A DNA stretch of 64,000 nt from Kocuria rosea (GCF_006094695.1 NZ_CP035103.1:1860001-1924000), one strand, 5' to 3'. Positions 41,604 through 51,418 are shown, counted from the stretch's first letter. Program-made: numbers and translations. Notes: generated by a model not told the origin, from the letters alone.

Positions 41604-43319
41604 GTGGCCGTCCAGCAGTACACCGCCGATCAGACCCGTGCCAGGTCCGTGCCGGCCGTGGTGCCCCGGTCCAAGGGACGGATGGTCGTCAACTGGATCA
41701 CGTCCACCGACCACAAGACGATCGGGTACATGTACCTGATCTCCTCCTTCGCGTTCTTCTGCATCGCCGGGGTGATGGCGCTGCTGATCCGGGCGGAGCT
41801 CTTCGAGCCGGGGATGCAGATCCTGGAGACCAAGGAGCAGTACAACCAGCTGTTCACCATGCACGGGACGCTGATGCTGCTGATGTTCGGCACCCCGCTG
41901 TTCGTCGGGTTCGCCAACGTCATCGTGCCGCTGCAGATCGGTGCCCCGGACGTGGCGTTCCCGCGGCTCAACGCCCTGGCGTTCTGGTTCTTCCTGTTCG
42001 GGTCGCTGATCGCCACCGCCGGCTTCCTCACCCCGCAGGGTGCGGCCTCCTTCGGCTGGTTCGCCTACGCGCCGCTGTCCAACTCCTCGTTCTCGCCCGG
42101 TGCCGGTGGTGACCTGTGGGTGTTCGGGCTGGCCCTGTCGGGCTTCGGCACGATCATGGCCGGGGTGAACTTCATCACCACGATCATCGCGATGCGCGCC
42201 CCGGGCATGACCGTGTGGCGGATGCCGATCTTCACCTGGAATGCCCTGATCACCTCGTTGCTGGTGATCATGGTGTTCCCGCCGCTGGCGGCGGCGCTGT
42301 TCGCGCTGGGGATGGACCGGACCCTGGGCGGGCACATCTTCGACCCGGCCAACGGGGGGGCGGTGCTGTGGCAGCACCTGTTCTGGTTCTTCGGCCACCC
42401 CGAGGTCTACATCATCGCCCTGCCGTTCTTCGGGATCGTCTCCGAGATCATCCCGGTGTTCGCCCGCAAACCGATCTTCGGGTACAAGGGGCTCGTGTTC
42501 GCGACCATCGCGATCGCCGCGCTGTCCATGACCGTGTGGGCCCACCACATGTACGTCACCGGGGCGGTGATGCTGTCCTTCTTCGCGTTCATGTCGATGA
42601 TGATCGCGGTGCCCACCGGGGTGAAGTTCTTCAACTGGATCGGCACCATGTGGCAGGGCTCGATCACCTTCGAGACCCCGATGCTGTGGGTGTTCGGGTT
42701 CCTGTTCACGTTCCTGTTCGGCGGGCTCACCGGTGTGATCCTGGCCTCACCGCCGCTGGACTTCCACGTCACCGATTCCTACTTCGTGGTCGCGCACTTC
42801 CACTACGTGGTCTTCGGCACCGTGGTGTTCTCCATGTTCGCCGGGTTCTACTTCTGGTGGCCGAAGTTCACCGGGAAGATGCTCAACGAGCGGATCGGCA
42901 AGATCCACTTCTGGCTGCTGTTCCTGGGCTTCCACGCCACATTCCTGATCCAGCACTGGCTCGGGGTCTCGGGAATGCCCCGGCGCTACGCCGACTACCT
43001 GCCCGAGGACGGGTTCACCTGGATGAACCAGATCTCGACGGCCGGTTCCATGCTGCTGGGTCTGTCGATGATCCCGTTCTTCTTCAACGTGTACACGACC
43101 TGGCGCAACGGCACGAAGGTCGAGGTCGACGACCCGTGGGGCTTCGGCGCCTCCCTGGAGTGGGCGACGTCGTGTCCGCCGCCGCGGCACAACTTCACCT
43201 CGCTGCCGCGCATCCGTTCCGAGCGCCCGGCGCTGGACCTGCACCACCCGGAGCTGGCCGCGGAGTCCCCGCAGCAGTCCCCGGTCGACGACGCCGCCAT
43301 GGCCACGCGGGAGGGCTGA
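41604..43319 (+). CDS. ctaD: Cytochrome c oxidase subunit I (aa3 type)
   Basis: A 571-residue heme-copper oxidase subunit with about 12 helices. Ligand motifs: [13 protein letters not shown] (heme a His), [19 protein letters not shown] (Cu_B His and the cross-linked Tyr), [10 protein letters not shown] (two Cu_B His) and [10 protein letters not shown] (heme His pair). K-channel residues are as expected. The start is GTG at 41604 after GGGAGG; in-frame upstream codons look non-coding. No ctaC, ctaE or qcr genes are adjacent, so it would have to join chromosomally encoded subunits. It looks intact. Confidence 0.93.
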   Translation: MAVQQYTADQTRARSVPAVVPRSKGRMVVNWITSTDHKTIGYMYLISSFAFFCIAGVMALLIRAELFEPGMQILETKEQYNQLFTMHGTLMLLMFGTPLFVGFANVIVPLQIGAPDVAFPRLNALAFWFFLFGSLIATAGFLTPQGAASFGWFAYAPLSNSSFSPGAGGDLWVFGLALSGFGTIMAGVNFITTIIAMRAPGMTVWRMPIFTWNALITSLLVIMVFPPLAAALFALGMDRTLGGHIFDPANGGAVLWQHLFWFFGHPEVYIIALPFFGIVSEIIPVFARKPIFGYKGLVFATIAIAALSMTVWAHHMYVTGAVMLSFFAFMSMMIAVPTGVKFFNWIGTMWQGSITFETPMLWVFGFLFTFLFGGLTGVILASPPLDFHVTDSYFVVAHFHYVVFGTVVFSMFAGFYFWWPKFTGKMLNERIGKIHFWLLFLGFHATFLIQHWLGVSGMPRRYADYLPEDGFTWMNQISTAGSMLLGLSMIPFFFNVYTTWRNGTKVEVDDPWGFGASLEWATSCPPPRHNFTSLPRIRSERPALDLHHPELAAESPQQSPVDDAAMATREG

Positions 43320-43510
43320 GCTTCGTCCCCTGCACGGTGCTGCGCATCCACCGGAACAGGGAGAACCCCTCTCACCAGAGCCGGATCCGGGACCGCGGGA
43401 TCGATGAGCGGAAAGACGAGCGGCAGGGCACAGGACCCCCGGGCGGAAGCGGATAGCGTTGGTTCCATGGTGGTCTGTGCAGCATATACTTCGGGCCTCA
43501 GGACTGCTTC

Positions 43511-43990
43511 ATGACGGATCGCCACTCCGAAAGAGCTGTCAGTCTCCGTCCGGACCTGTTCCGCGTCCTCGGTGCGGGATGGGTGGTCTCCGGAGGCCTC
43601 GTCAGCGCCATCACGGGACCGTTGCGTCTGGACCACGGCTCCTGGGTGGCCGCCTTCTCCGTCCTGGTGGCGGGTGTCGCACAGTACGCCTTCGGGGCCG
43701 CCCAGAGCGCCCTGGCACCACAACGGTCATCCCGACGGACGGTCGTGGCCGAACTGGTGGCCTGGAACGCCGGCAGTGCCGCTGTGATCGGCGGCACCGT
43801 CGTACGAATGCCGTTCGTCGTCGACGCCGGCGGACTCCTCCTGGTCGTCGCCCTCGCTCTGATGATCCGTACGGTACGGGGCAAGGGCGTCGGACCGAAG
43901 TGGGCCCTGTGGACCTACCGGATCCTGCTTGTCGTCATCGCCATCAGCATCCCCATAGGTCTCACCTTGGCCCACCTGCGAGCCGGGTAG
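43511..43990 (+). CDS. Four-helix membrane protein of unknown function
   Basis: A 159-residue protein with four hydrophobic segments (about 18-36, 44-66, 80-100, 104-124, with the last pair followed by a basic loop and another segment near 135-155). It starts MTDRHSERAVSLRPDLFRVL. Natural codon pattern and ATG start support a real gene. It follows ctaD by 191 nt. No family recognised. Confidence 0.7.
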   Translation: MTDRHSERAVSLRPDLFRVLGAGWVVSGGLVSAITGPLRLDHGSWVAAFSVLVAGVAQYAFGAAQSALAPQRSSRRTVVAELVAWNAGSAAVIGGTVVRMPFVVDAGGLLLVVALALMIRTVRGKGVGPKWALWTYRILLVVIAISIPIGLTLAHLRAG

Positions 43991-44216
43991 GAATTTCACC
44001 GACGGGTCATGGTCGTCGGACCGGTCAATTGTTCCAACGATGGGTGGGTCCACGCGGGACTGCTGACGCTTCGGCTGGCTGCTTGACCTACCGCATTGCA
44101 GTCGGGGTTCCCTCGCGTGGGTCCTGCGTTCTGAGAGCGGAAACTGCAGTCGCGGTCTTTTGGCGGGCCGAGCGGTTGCTGATGGACAGTGGTGCCCGAG
44201 CAGCTCGACACCCTCC

Positions 44217-44241
44217 GCTTTACATATGGCCCGGCTACCGG
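44217..44241 (+). repeat. Dispersed motif, copy B
   Basis: GCTTTACATATGGCCCGG followed by CTACCGG. Same core and orientation as copies A, C, D and E. Confidence 0.6.
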
Positions 44242-44301
44242 ACGTTTCCCAGGGCCGCGACCCTGCGCTAAGGGTTCCTGCCAGGGCACCAGGTCTTCAC
44301 C

Positions 44302-44331
44302 TTGGCATGAGCATTATATTTCTCATACGCT
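44302..44331 (+). promoter_or_regulatory. Promoter/operator of the EamA exporter
   Basis: TTGGCA lies just before an AT-rich inverted repeat ATGAG-N10-CTCAT (44307-44311 and 44322-44326) whose centre contains TTATATT. It is very AT-rich for this DNA and immediately precedes the exporter start, so it is a probable operator, perhaps for the XRE-cupin regulator downstream. Confidence 0.5.
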
Positions 44332-44338
44332 GAGGTGT

Positions 44339-45295
44339 GTGTGGCACACCTTCTTTCGTACCGGCGGAAACAGGCTCCGCGTCAGTCGCCCCGAACTGAT
44401 CCTGATCGGCATCACCATGATCTGGGGGGCGACCTTCCTGATCATCCATGTGGCAATGGCCCACACCGGCCCGTTGTTCTTCGTTGGGGTCCGCTTCGTG
44501 GTGGCCGGGTTGATCGGGGCGGTGGTGTTCTGGCGCGTGCTGCGGGGCATCACCTGGCAGGAGATCGGCGCCGGTGCGGTGATCGGGACGTCGATCTTCT
44601 TCGGTTACGGCCTGCAGACGGTGGGGCTGCAGACGATCACGGCCAGCCAGTCGGCGTTCATCACTGCCTTGTACGTGCCGATGGTGCCTCTGCTGCAGTG
44701 GGTGTTGCTGCGCAAGGCCCCGGCGGTGATGACCCTGGTCGGGGTGGCGTTCGCCTTCGCGGGGTTGGTGTTGCTGGCTGGTCCGGACGCCGGGTTGGGT
44801 GGGCTGAGCCCCGGGGAGACGCTCACGTTGTTCAGTGCGGTGGCCTGCGCGGTGGAGATCGTGCTCATCAGTCGTTTCGCCGGCACGGTGGATGCCCGCC
44901 GGGTCACCGTGGTGCAGGTGCTGATGGCCGGGTTGCTGTCCTTCGCGATGATGCCCGTGACCGGCGAACGGGTTCCGGGGTTCTCCTGGGTGTGGCTGGT
45001 GGCCGGGGTCGGGCTCGGGGCGGCGAGCATCCTGATTCAGTGGGCGATGAACTGGGCGCAGCGCTCTGTGTCGGCCACCCGGGCCACCGTCATCTACGCC
45101 GGGGAACCGGTGTGGGGCGGGATTATCGGGCGTATCGCCGGGGATCGCCTGCCGGGCCTGGCGATCCTGGGGGCCGTGCTGATCGTCGTCGGTGTCCTGG
45201 TCAGCGAGCTGCGCCCCAAGGATCTGACGCTCCGACCGCGTCCCGCCCCTGAGTCCGATCAGGGCGCGGACCGGGAAGGCCTTGAGGTCAGGTGA
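44339..45295 (+). CDS. EamA/DMT-family exporter
   Basis: A membrane protein of about 318 residues with ten helices in two EamA repeats: ELILIGITMIWGATFLIIHVA starts the first and GETLTLFSAVACAVEIVLISRFA the second. DMT/EamA proteins usually export amino acids or related metabolites. The start is uncertain: GTG 44339 after GAGG is the best fit, giving a short basic lead before the first helix. The basic tail is polar. An XRE-cupin regulator gene follows 228 nt later, a common pairing for amino-acid exporters. Confidence 0.85.
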   Translation: MWHTFFRTGGNRLRVSRPELILIGITMIWGATFLIIHVAMAHTGPLFFVGVRFVVAGLIGAVVFWRVLRGITWQEIGAGAVIGTSIFFGYGLQTVGLQTITASQSAFITALYVPMVPLLQWVLLRKAPAVMTLVGVAFAFAGLVLLAGPDAGLGGLSPGETLTLFSAVACAVEIVLISRFAGTVDARRVTVVQVLMAGLLSFAMMPVTGERVPGFSWVWLVAGVGLGAASILIQWAMNWAQRSVSATRATVIYAGEPVWGGIIGRIAGDRLPGLAILGAVLIVVGVLVSELRPKDLTLRPRPAPESDQGADREGLEVR

Positions 45296-45523
45296 CGGAC
45301 GTCGACGCTCGAGCAGCCCAAAGGTCCACTCGCTCGGTGCAGGCCGACTCAGTAGGAGGCGACTGGACCAGGGCCGCCGGCAACGGCCCGGCCTGGCCGA
45401 GCCGCCAGCGGAAGCGCCCCAGAGCGCAGCGTGCCGATGAAAGCGCGCAGTACCATCAGGGCGCACCAGGTGAGAACGCCGCATTGCCGGTGCCCACCAT
45501 GTTGCTCACCGGAGGAGGAACGG

Positions 45524-46111
45524 ATGGCCACCCGTGAGAAAGGTGAAGCCACCGCGGAGTTCGTCGCCACGGTCGGCCGACAGATCCGCCAGCAGCGCCA
45601 GCACCGGGGGTGGAGCGTCCAGGAGCTCTCCGACCGCGCCAGGGTGAGCCGGCGGATGCTGACCCAGATCGAGCTGGGCCAGGCGAATCCCAGCCTGGTG
45701 ACCGTCGACCACATCGCCCACGCCCTGGGCACCGACTTCGTTTCCCTCGCCATGCCCCCCACCACCCCCGCGGAAGAAGCCAGCGGGGGGCGACTCGGGG
45801 CAGCGGTGCGCGTGTGGAGCTCGGACCGTGGCAGCGAGGCCGTGCTGCTCCTCGCCACCGAGAGCGTTCCCCGCACCGAACTATGGTCCTGGCGACTGGC
45901 CCCGGGGGACACCTACCACGCCCAGCCGGACACGGCCGGGACCGAAGAACTGCACCAGGTCCACGCCGGGGAACTCATCATCATCACCAGCGGGTCCGCC
46001 CTGGTCCTGCGCGCCGGAGAGGCCGGCCGCATCCGCAGCGACCAGCGCTACACCTACCGCAACGACAGCGACACCTGGACCGAATTCACCCGCGTCGTCA
46101 CCGGAGCCTAG
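45524..46111 (+). CDS. XRE-cupin transcriptional regulator
   Basis: A 195-residue regulator. The N-terminal helix-turn-helix reads IRQQRQHRGWSVQELSDRARVS, and RRMLTQIELGQANPSLVTVDHIA completes the XRE domain (about 15-70). The C-terminal cupin (about 95-190) contains LAPGDTYHAQPDTAGTEELHQVHAGELIIITSG and would sense a small ligand. The ATG at 45524 follows GGAGGAGG. It probably controls the EamA exporter upstream through the inverted repeat at 44307-44326. Confidence 0.88.
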   Translation: MATREKGEATAEFVATVGRQIRQQRQHRGWSVQELSDRARVSRRMLTQIELGQANPSLVTVDHIAHALGTDFVSLAMPPTTPAEEASGGRLGAAVRVWSSDRGSEAVLLLATESVPRTELWSWRLAPGDTYHAQPDTAGTEELHQVHAGELIIITSGSALVLRAGEAGRIRSDQRYTYRNDSDTWTEFTRVVTGA

Positions 46112-46331
46112 GCGCACCCCACCACGGACCCGGTGCCACAGGCTGCCCCCGCCGGGCGCCATTGGCTGGTGGGTTCCGAGAGAGCCGAAATATCCTGGGC
46201 CGGTCATCCAGGTCGACCCCACCGGGCAGGAGCTACGGCTACAGCCCCTCCGATGCTTTCCGCGGACGGTTCAATCGTTGGGGCAGCCTTAGGCCTTCCC
46301 GTCGGGGCGGTACAGCAAATGGGCGCCCGGT

Positions 46332-46358
46332 GCTTTACATATGGCGGGTTAGTGGCGG
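46332..46358 (+). repeat. Dispersed motif, copy C
   Basis: GCTTTACATATGGCGGGTT followed by AGTGGCGG. It lies about 120 nt before the recombinase remnant. Confidence 0.6.
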
Positions 46359-46479
46359 AGCCCAGGTGTGGTCATCGTGCTGATCCCCGTCGAGAAACGA
46401 GACGCGGCTGCGTCCCATACGTACTGCTCCGCAGTGCGGGTTTCTGCACGGACATCATCGGTCGACTAAAACTTGCTGG

Positions 46480-46625
46480 TCTCCGCCGATAAGTTGCGGG
46501 GGAGGGTCGCGGGCTTGCGGGTGCTGAACTGGAGTGGGAGAGGCGTGGACTCTTACTGCCCACTGGGCTCAATTACTTCACTCCCACGGCTGCCATGGCT
46601 GTTTGACGAAGACCATGGACGCATT
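46480..46625 (+). pseudogene. Serine recombinase remnant
   Basis: The frame reads LRGRVAGLRVLNWSGRGVDS and then PLGSITSLPRLPW. The intact recombinase at 10696-11286 has LRGRGAGLRVLNLGGGDVDT and PMGSMVFTVMAAL at the same spacing. Only this middle piece of the catalytic domain survives, with no active-site Ser and no helix-turn-helix. Confidence 0.75.
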
Positions 46626-46664
46626 GCTCGGGTTCCCTTGGGGATTTCTCTGCCCGGTCGGTAA

Positions 46665-47633
46665 TCAGCCGCGCGTCGTAGCCCTGAACTGTGCCGGGGA
46701 CATTCCGAACTCCTGTTTGAAGACCCGGGAGAAGTGTGCGGCGTCGGGGAAGCCCCACGCTGCCCCGACGCGGGAGACCGGGCGGTGGGCGAGGGCCGGG
46801 TCGAGCAGGGCCAGGCGGCACTGCTCGAGGCGCCGGTGCCGGATCCAGGCGGAGAGGGTGTACTCCTCGCCCTGGAAGATCTCGTGCAGGCGCCGGACCG
46901 AGAGGAACAGGTGGGCGGCGACCATGGGCGGACCGAGTTGCGGGTCGGCAAGGTGGTCTTCGACGACGGTGCGCGCTGCGACGCGCAGCGCCTCTTGGCC
47001 GCCGGCGGTGTCGTCCCCGGACACGTCTTCTGTCCGCTCCGTGAGCAATGCGCCCACGAGGTCCACCGCGGAGCGCCCCAGGCGGGTCGCGGAGCGCCCG
47101 GCCAGCACGTGCATCCGGTCGGAGAGCCCGCCCAAGAAGTCCGCGGCCAGCGCGCCGACACCGTCGTCTCCGCGGAACCGGGTCGCAGTCACGGATCCCA
47201 CGGCACTCGGGGGCAGCTCCAGGCCCGTGCCGGGAAGCATGAGCACCAACAGCCGGGCCTCCTGGGGGAAGTCGAGCCGGTAGGGGCGGTCGGTGTCGTA
47301 GACGACCATGTCCCCCGGCGCCAGCACGGCGGTCCGGCCGTCCTGCTCGACGACGCACGTGCCACCGAGCTGAAGGCCGAACTTCACCGAGGCCCTGGTA
47401 GTGGTGGGCGGCATGTCGTGCTCGATGACGTGCCGGGTGGCGTGGATGTGGCTGATCTCCACATGTCCAGTCGGGCGGTGGTCCAGCTGTGCGCGGAAGG
47501 TGACGCGCTCGGTGGTGTCCACCTCCAGTGGCACGAACACCTCGGAGGCCAGGCGGGCGAAGTCGGTCGCGGAGGTGGTGAGCACAGGACGTGTCGGACC
47601 GGGCGCACCCCGGTCCACTACACCTGTTAACAC
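46665..47633 (-). CDS. AraC-family regulator with an AraC-binding-like sensor domain
   Basis: A 322-residue regulator. Residues about 30-190 form the AraC_binding_2-type sensor (FVPLEVDTTERVTFRAQLDHRPTGHVEISHI). Residues about 220-322 form the AraC DNA-binding domain: VAAHLFLSVRRLHEIFQ as the first helix-turn-helix, RRLEQCRLALLD, then AAWGFPDAAHFSRVFKQEFGMSPAQFR. The GTG at 47633 is the likely start. It lies 79 nt upstream of nothing on its strand except the aldehyde dehydrogenase tail, so it is transcribed in the same direction as that gene. It probably controls the dehydrogenase/oxidase pair through the large palindrome at 49236-49328. Confidence 0.87.
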   Translation of the reverse strand: MLTGVVDRGAPGPTRPVLTTSATDFARLASEVFVPLEVDTTERVTFRAQLDHRPTGHVEISHIHATRHVIEHDMPPTTTRASVKFGLQLGGTCVVEQDGRTAVLAPGDMVVYDTDRPYRLDFPQEARLLVLMLPGTGLELPPSAVGSVTATRFRGDDGVGALAADFLGGLSDRMHVLAGRSATRLGRSAVDLVGALLTERTEDVSGDDTAGGQEALRVAARTVVEDHLADPQLGPPMVAAHLFLSVRRLHEIFQGEEYTLSAWIRHRRLEQCRLALLDPALAHRPVSRVGAAWGFPDAAHFSRVFKQEFGMSPAQFRATTRG

Positions 47634-47712
47634 CGTCCGGACCTCTTCCCGCCGCTGGAATGCTGTGACCTACATCATCGCGGGGTGTGGGTGGCTTGTC
47701 GACGTGTCCAGG

Positions 47713-49170
47713 TCAGGAGGAGATGACCTTCGGCACGCCGAGGGCCTTGAGGCCCTCTACTCCGAACTCCACGCCGAACCCAGAGCTTTTGACGCCGCCG
47801 AAGGGCATGCGGGGGTCGACGGCGCCGTGCTTGTTGATCCACACGGTGCCGGCCTGGATCCGGGAGGCGACCTCGCGCGCGGTGGCCACGTCCGAGCCCC
47901 ACACCGAGGCGCCGAGACCGACGTCCAGGCGGTTGGCCATGTGCACGGCCTCGTCCACGGTGGAGTACTTCACGATCGGCAGTGCGGGCCCGAACTGCTC
48001 CTCGACCACGAGGGCGTTGTCGTCGTCGAGGTCGGCCACGAGTGTGGCCGGGTAGAAGTATCCCGGCTGATCCTCGAGCGGATCACCGCCGAGCAGCACC
48101 CGGCCCCCGCCGGCCCGCGCCTGCTCTACGAGCTCGGCCACGATCTGGTACTGGGCCTTGTTCTGCAGCGGGCCGAGCACGTTCTTCTCGTCCCGCCCTT
48201 GGCCCATCGGCATGGCCGCGGCGACCTCGGTGAGGGCCTCGCACACGGCGTCGTAGACGTCCTCGTGGACGTAGAGGCGCTTGAGCGCCGCACAGGTCTG
48301 GCCGGTGTTGATGAACGCGCCCCAGAACAGGCCCTCGGCGATGGCCTGCGGGTCGGCGTCAGGCAGGACGATGCCGGCGTCGTTGCCGCCGAGCTCCAGC
48401 GTCAGGCGGGTGAGGGAGTCCGCGGCCGAGCGCATGATGGCCTTACCGGTGGCGGTCGAGCCGGTGAACATCACCTTGTCCACCCCGGCGTGCTTCGACA
48501 GCACCTCGCCGACCTCCCGGCCGCCGGCCACCACGGTGAGCAGCCCCTCGGGCAGGACCTGGTTGAGGACGTGGGCCAGCCCCAGGACGGACAGCGGAGT
48601 GTACTCCGAGGGCTTGGCCACCACGGTGTTGCCCATCCGCAGCGCCGGGGCGATCTGCCAGACCGAGATCATCATCGGCCAGTTCCAGGGGCTGATGGCC
48701 CCGATAACCCCGATGGGCTCGTAGCTTAGAACCGCGTGGCCGGTCTCGTCGTCGAAGAGCGTCTCGGCTTCCAGGGGCAGTGACGCCGTGGCGCGCAGCC
48801 AGGCGACCGCGCCGCCGACCTCGAACATCGCGTTGGGTCCGTTGTGCACCGGCTTGCCCTGCTCGCGCGAGAGCAGTTCGGCCAGGGCGGCGGCGTTGGC
48901 CTCGACGGCGTCGGCGGCCAGCAGCAGCAGAGCCGACCGCTCGGCGTCCGGCACCGCGGCCCACTCGGGCTGCTTTCCCCGTGCCCGGGTCAGCGCCTGC
49001 TCGAGGTCCTCGACGGTGGACTCGGGCACGCGGCCGACCAGCTCCCCGGTGGCCGGATCCAGGATCTCGCGGCCGTTGGGGGCGGTGATCGCGGCGAGCA
49101 GCTCCTCGTACGTGAACGAGGGCAGGGTGGATGAAGCGGTGGGGGAGGTGGTCGCGGTACCGGTGGTCAC
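47713..49170 (-). CDS. NAD(P)-dependent aldehyde dehydrogenase
   Basis: A 485-residue ALDH oxidising an aldehyde to its acid. The catalytic Glu is in [14 protein letters not shown] and the nucleophile Cys in [15 protein letters not shown]. Cofactor binding is visible in [33 protein letters not shown] and [10 protein letters not shown]. The start is GTG at 49170 after AAGGAG. It is divergent from a GMC alcohol oxidoreductase with a palindromic operator between, so alcohol to aldehyde to acid is the likely route. Confidence 0.92.
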   Translation of the reverse strand: MTTGTATTSPTASSTLPSFTYEELLAAITAPNGREILDPATGELVGRVPESTVEDLEQALTRARGKQPEWAAVPDAERSALLLLAADAVEANAAALAELLSREQGKPVHNGPNAMFEVGGAVAWLRATASLPLEAETLFDDETGHAVLSYEPIGVIGAISPWNWPMMISVWQIAPALRMGNTVVAKPSEYTPLSVLGLAHVLNQVLPEGLLTVVAGGREVGEVLSKHAGVDKVMFTGSTATGKAIMRSAADSLTRLTLELGGNDAGIVLPDADPQAIAEGLFWGAFINTGQTCAALKRLYVHEDVYDAVCEALTEVAAAMPMGQGRDEKNVLGPLQNKAQYQIVAELVEQARAGGGRVLLGGDPLEDQPGYFYPATLVADLDDDNALVVEEQFGPALPIVKYSTVDEAVHMANRLDVGLGASVWGSDVATAREVASRIQAGTVWINKHGAVDPRMPFGGVKSSGFGVEFGVEGLKALGVPKVISS

Positions 49171-49235
49171 GGTCGGCTCCTTCGGTAGGACGGATCAGTG
49201 CTGTTCCCATCGTGACCCGGGACACACGCCGGCGC

Positions 49236-49328
49236 CTTGTCCATGAGGGCGCCGCTCTTGACGCAGAGCGCGGGATGTCCGCTGTGACTCCCGCGCTCTG
49301 CGTCAAGAGCTCCGCGCGCCCGGACAAG
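49236..49328. promoter_or_regulatory. Large palindromic operator between the ALDH and GMC genes
   Basis: A perfect 22-bp inverted repeat (49254-49275 with 49289-49310) around a 13-nt loop; each arm holds GACGCAGAGCGCGGGA. An outer pair CTTGTCC (49236-49242) and GGACAAG (49322-49328) shares the same centre. The site sits in the divergent promoter region and probably binds a dimeric regulator such as the AraC protein nearby. Confidence 0.8.
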
Positions 49329-49361
49329 CCGTCCCTGTGTGGTCGCCGTCACACTGATCCC

Positions 49362-50957
49362 ATGAGCGCATCGACCAAGACCTACATCGTCGTGGGCGCC
49401 GGCACCGCCGGCAGCATCCTGACCCGCCGCCTCCTCGACGCCGGGCACGAGGTAACCCTTCTCGAGGCCGGCGACCACGACCTCAATCCCGCGATCCACT
49501 CCGTGTCCCGCCTGGGCGAACTGTGGCACTCGGCCGAGGACTGGGACTACTTCACCGTGCCGCAGAAGAACGCGGACGGCCGGGTGATCCACTGGCCGCG
49601 CGGCCGCGTGCTCGGGGGCTCCCACGCCCTCAACGCCACCATCTGGGTGCGCGGAGCGGCCCAGGACTACGACGCCTGGGCCGCCGACGGCTGCCCCGGC
49701 TGGTCCTGGAAGGACGTGCTGCCGTGGTTCAGGGCGGTCGAGGCCTACGTCCCGCCCGCCGGCGCGGCGCCGGACGAGAGCCGCGGCACGGACGGTCCCG
49801 TTCCCGCGGTGCAGGACTATCCGCTCAATCCGATCTTCGAGTCGATCATCGAGGCCGCCGAGCACGTGGGCGTGCCCTACAACGCGGACTACAACGCCGG
49901 CACCCTCGACGGCGTCTCCCAGCAGCAGGTCAACGTCCGGGACGGGAAGCGCTTCAACACCTGGATGGCCTACGTCAAGCCCGTGGCGGAGGACCCGCGC
50001 CTGACACTGCGCACCGGGGTGCTGATGAAGAAGGTCCTCATCGAGGACAGCCGCGCCGTCGGCGTGGCCGTCGTGCCCTTCAACGACCCGGACGGCACCC
50101 CGGAGGAGATCCGCGCCGACGAGGTGATCCTGTGTGCCGGGGCGCTCGACTCGCCCAAGATCCTGCTGCGCTCGGGCATCGGCCCGGCCGTCCACCTGTC
50201 CGAGGTCGGGGTCCCGGTGGTCCACGACCTGCCCGGGGTGGGCGCGAACCTCCACGACCACCTGCTGGCCCCGGTCATCGCCGAGGCGACGAGCCGCACC
50301 ATCGAGCACCCCGAGAGCGACTGGTCCGTCACCCAGACCCACCTGTTCTGGCGCTCCCGCCCCGACCTGGACGTGCCCGACACCCAGCCGATCCACTTCT
50401 CGGTCCCGATGTACGACGACGGGATGACGGGTCCGGCCAACGCCTTCACCCTGCACTCCGGCCTAGTCCGCCCCTACTCCCGGGGCACGGTGCGCCTGAC
50501 CGGGCCGGGAACCTCCGACCCCGTGGAGCTGGACCCGAACATCTTGGCCGACCCGCGCGACCGCGAGGCGCTGCTGGCGTCCTTCCGCCAGGCCCGCGCC
50601 ATGGTGGCCGCCCCGCCGCTGGCGGAGGAGTGGGGTGCCGCGGAGCTCTACCCCGGCCCGGAGGTGCGCACAGAGGAAGAGGAGATCGCCTACATCAACC
50701 GGTTCGTCACCACCTACCACCACCAGGTCGGCACGTGCCGCATGGGCACCAGCCCGGACGCGGTGGTCTCCCCTGAGGACTTGCGCGTGCACGGGATCGA
50801 CGGCCTGCGGGTCGTGGACGCTTCGGTCATGCCGCGGGTCCCCAGCGGCAACACGAACGCGCCCACCGCGATGATCGCCGAGCGCGCCGCCGCCCTCATG
50901 ACCGCGGACGACACGTCGCCCGCCACTGCCACGGAGGTAGCCGGCGTCGGCCTCTAA
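49362..50957 (+). CDS. GMC-family FAD oxidoreductase (choline/alcohol dehydrogenase-like)
   Basis: A 531-residue flavoenzyme. The FAD site YIVVGAGTAGSILTRRLL opens the protein, followed by GRVLGGSHALNATIWVRG (GMC signature 1) and GALDSPKILLRSGIGP (signature 2). The catalytic His is in TTYHHQVGTCRMG and the C-terminal partner in PSGNTNAPTAMIAERAA. It oxidises a primary alcohol; with the divergent aldehyde dehydrogenase it would make the acid, as in choline to betaine, but the alcohol is unknown. The ATG at 49362 fits the family start though the Shine-Dalgarno is weak. Confidence 0.92.
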   Translation: MSASTKTYIVVGAGTAGSILTRRLLDAGHEVTLLEAGDHDLNPAIHSVSRLGELWHSAEDWDYFTVPQKNADGRVIHWPRGRVLGGSHALNATIWVRGAAQDYDAWAADGCPGWSWKDVLPWFRAVEAYVPPAGAAPDESRGTDGPVPAVQDYPLNPIFESIIEAAEHVGVPYNADYNAGTLDGVSQQQVNVRDGKRFNTWMAYVKPVAEDPRLTLRTGVLMKKVLIEDSRAVGVAVVPFNDPDGTPEEIRADEVILCAGALDSPKILLRSGIGPAVHLSEVGVPVVHDLPGVGANLHDHLLAPVIAEATSRTIEHPESDWSVTQTHLFWRSRPDLDVPDTQPIHFSVPMYDDGMTGPANAFTLHSGLVRPYSRGTVRLTGPGTSDPVELDPNILADPRDREALLASFRQARAMVAAPPLAEEWGAAELYPGPEVRTEEEEIAYINRFVTTYHHQVGTCRMGTSPDAVVSPEDLRVHGIDGLRVVDASVMPRVPSGNTNAPTAMIAERAAALMTADDTSPATATEVAGVGL

Positions 50958-50961
50958 AACT

Positions 50962-51005
50962 CAGGGCATCGCCGCGGCATCACACGATGCCCCGGCGATG
51001 CCCTG
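50962..51005 (+). terminator. Terminator of the GMC gene
   Basis: CAGGGCATCGCCG (50962-50974) pairs with CGGCGATGCCCTG (50993-51005), with an inner GGCAT/ATGCC stem, just after the stop codon. Confidence 0.85.
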
Positions 51006-51418
51006 CCCCACATCCCAATGGGGCAGGTGACCCGGACTTGCGGTCAGGGCCACCCGCCCCATTCTCCTGTCGGCCGATTCCGCCGAATGACCCCGCCCGT
51101 AAAGCGACCCTGTGAAGATTCACATGCCTCAGCTACGCGGTGGCCGTTCCCTAGCAGATGTCCTGCGCCCTGGAGCCGAGGGTCCAACTTCCCTCTCCGG
51201 GACGTCCGAACAGAGTTCCTGGCTGACCTGTGGTCAGCGGAGCCAAGGGCGGGTGGTTCCGTCTCCTCGGCTTTACATATCGCCCGGTTATCAGCCGCTC
51301 CACGAGAACGACATTGCGGTTGGGGTTGGCTCGTGCGGGGGCAGGTCCTGTCCTGCTGGGCGTGCTGGCCGTGCTTGCACGTTCCGCACAGGGATGCTGT
51401 TACCCGAGGTGCAATGGG
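51006..51418. other. Gap with repeat copy D
   Basis: No gene seen. Contains dispersed motif copy D. Confidence 0.5.
51270..51297 (+). repeat. Dispersed motif, copy D
   Basis: GCTTTACATATCGCCCGG followed by TTATCAGCCG. One core base differs (ATATCGC instead of ATATGGC). Confidence 0.55.

Larger units (their letters stand above)
43991..44338. other. Gap with repeat copy B
   Basis: No gene recognised. It holds dispersed motif copy B (44217-44241) and the promoter of the EamA gene. Confidence 0.5.
46112..46664. other. Gap with repeat copy C and a recombinase remnant
   Basis: No intact gene. It contains dispersed motif copy C (46332-46358) and a decayed serine recombinase piece (46480-46625). 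Confidence 0.5.
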
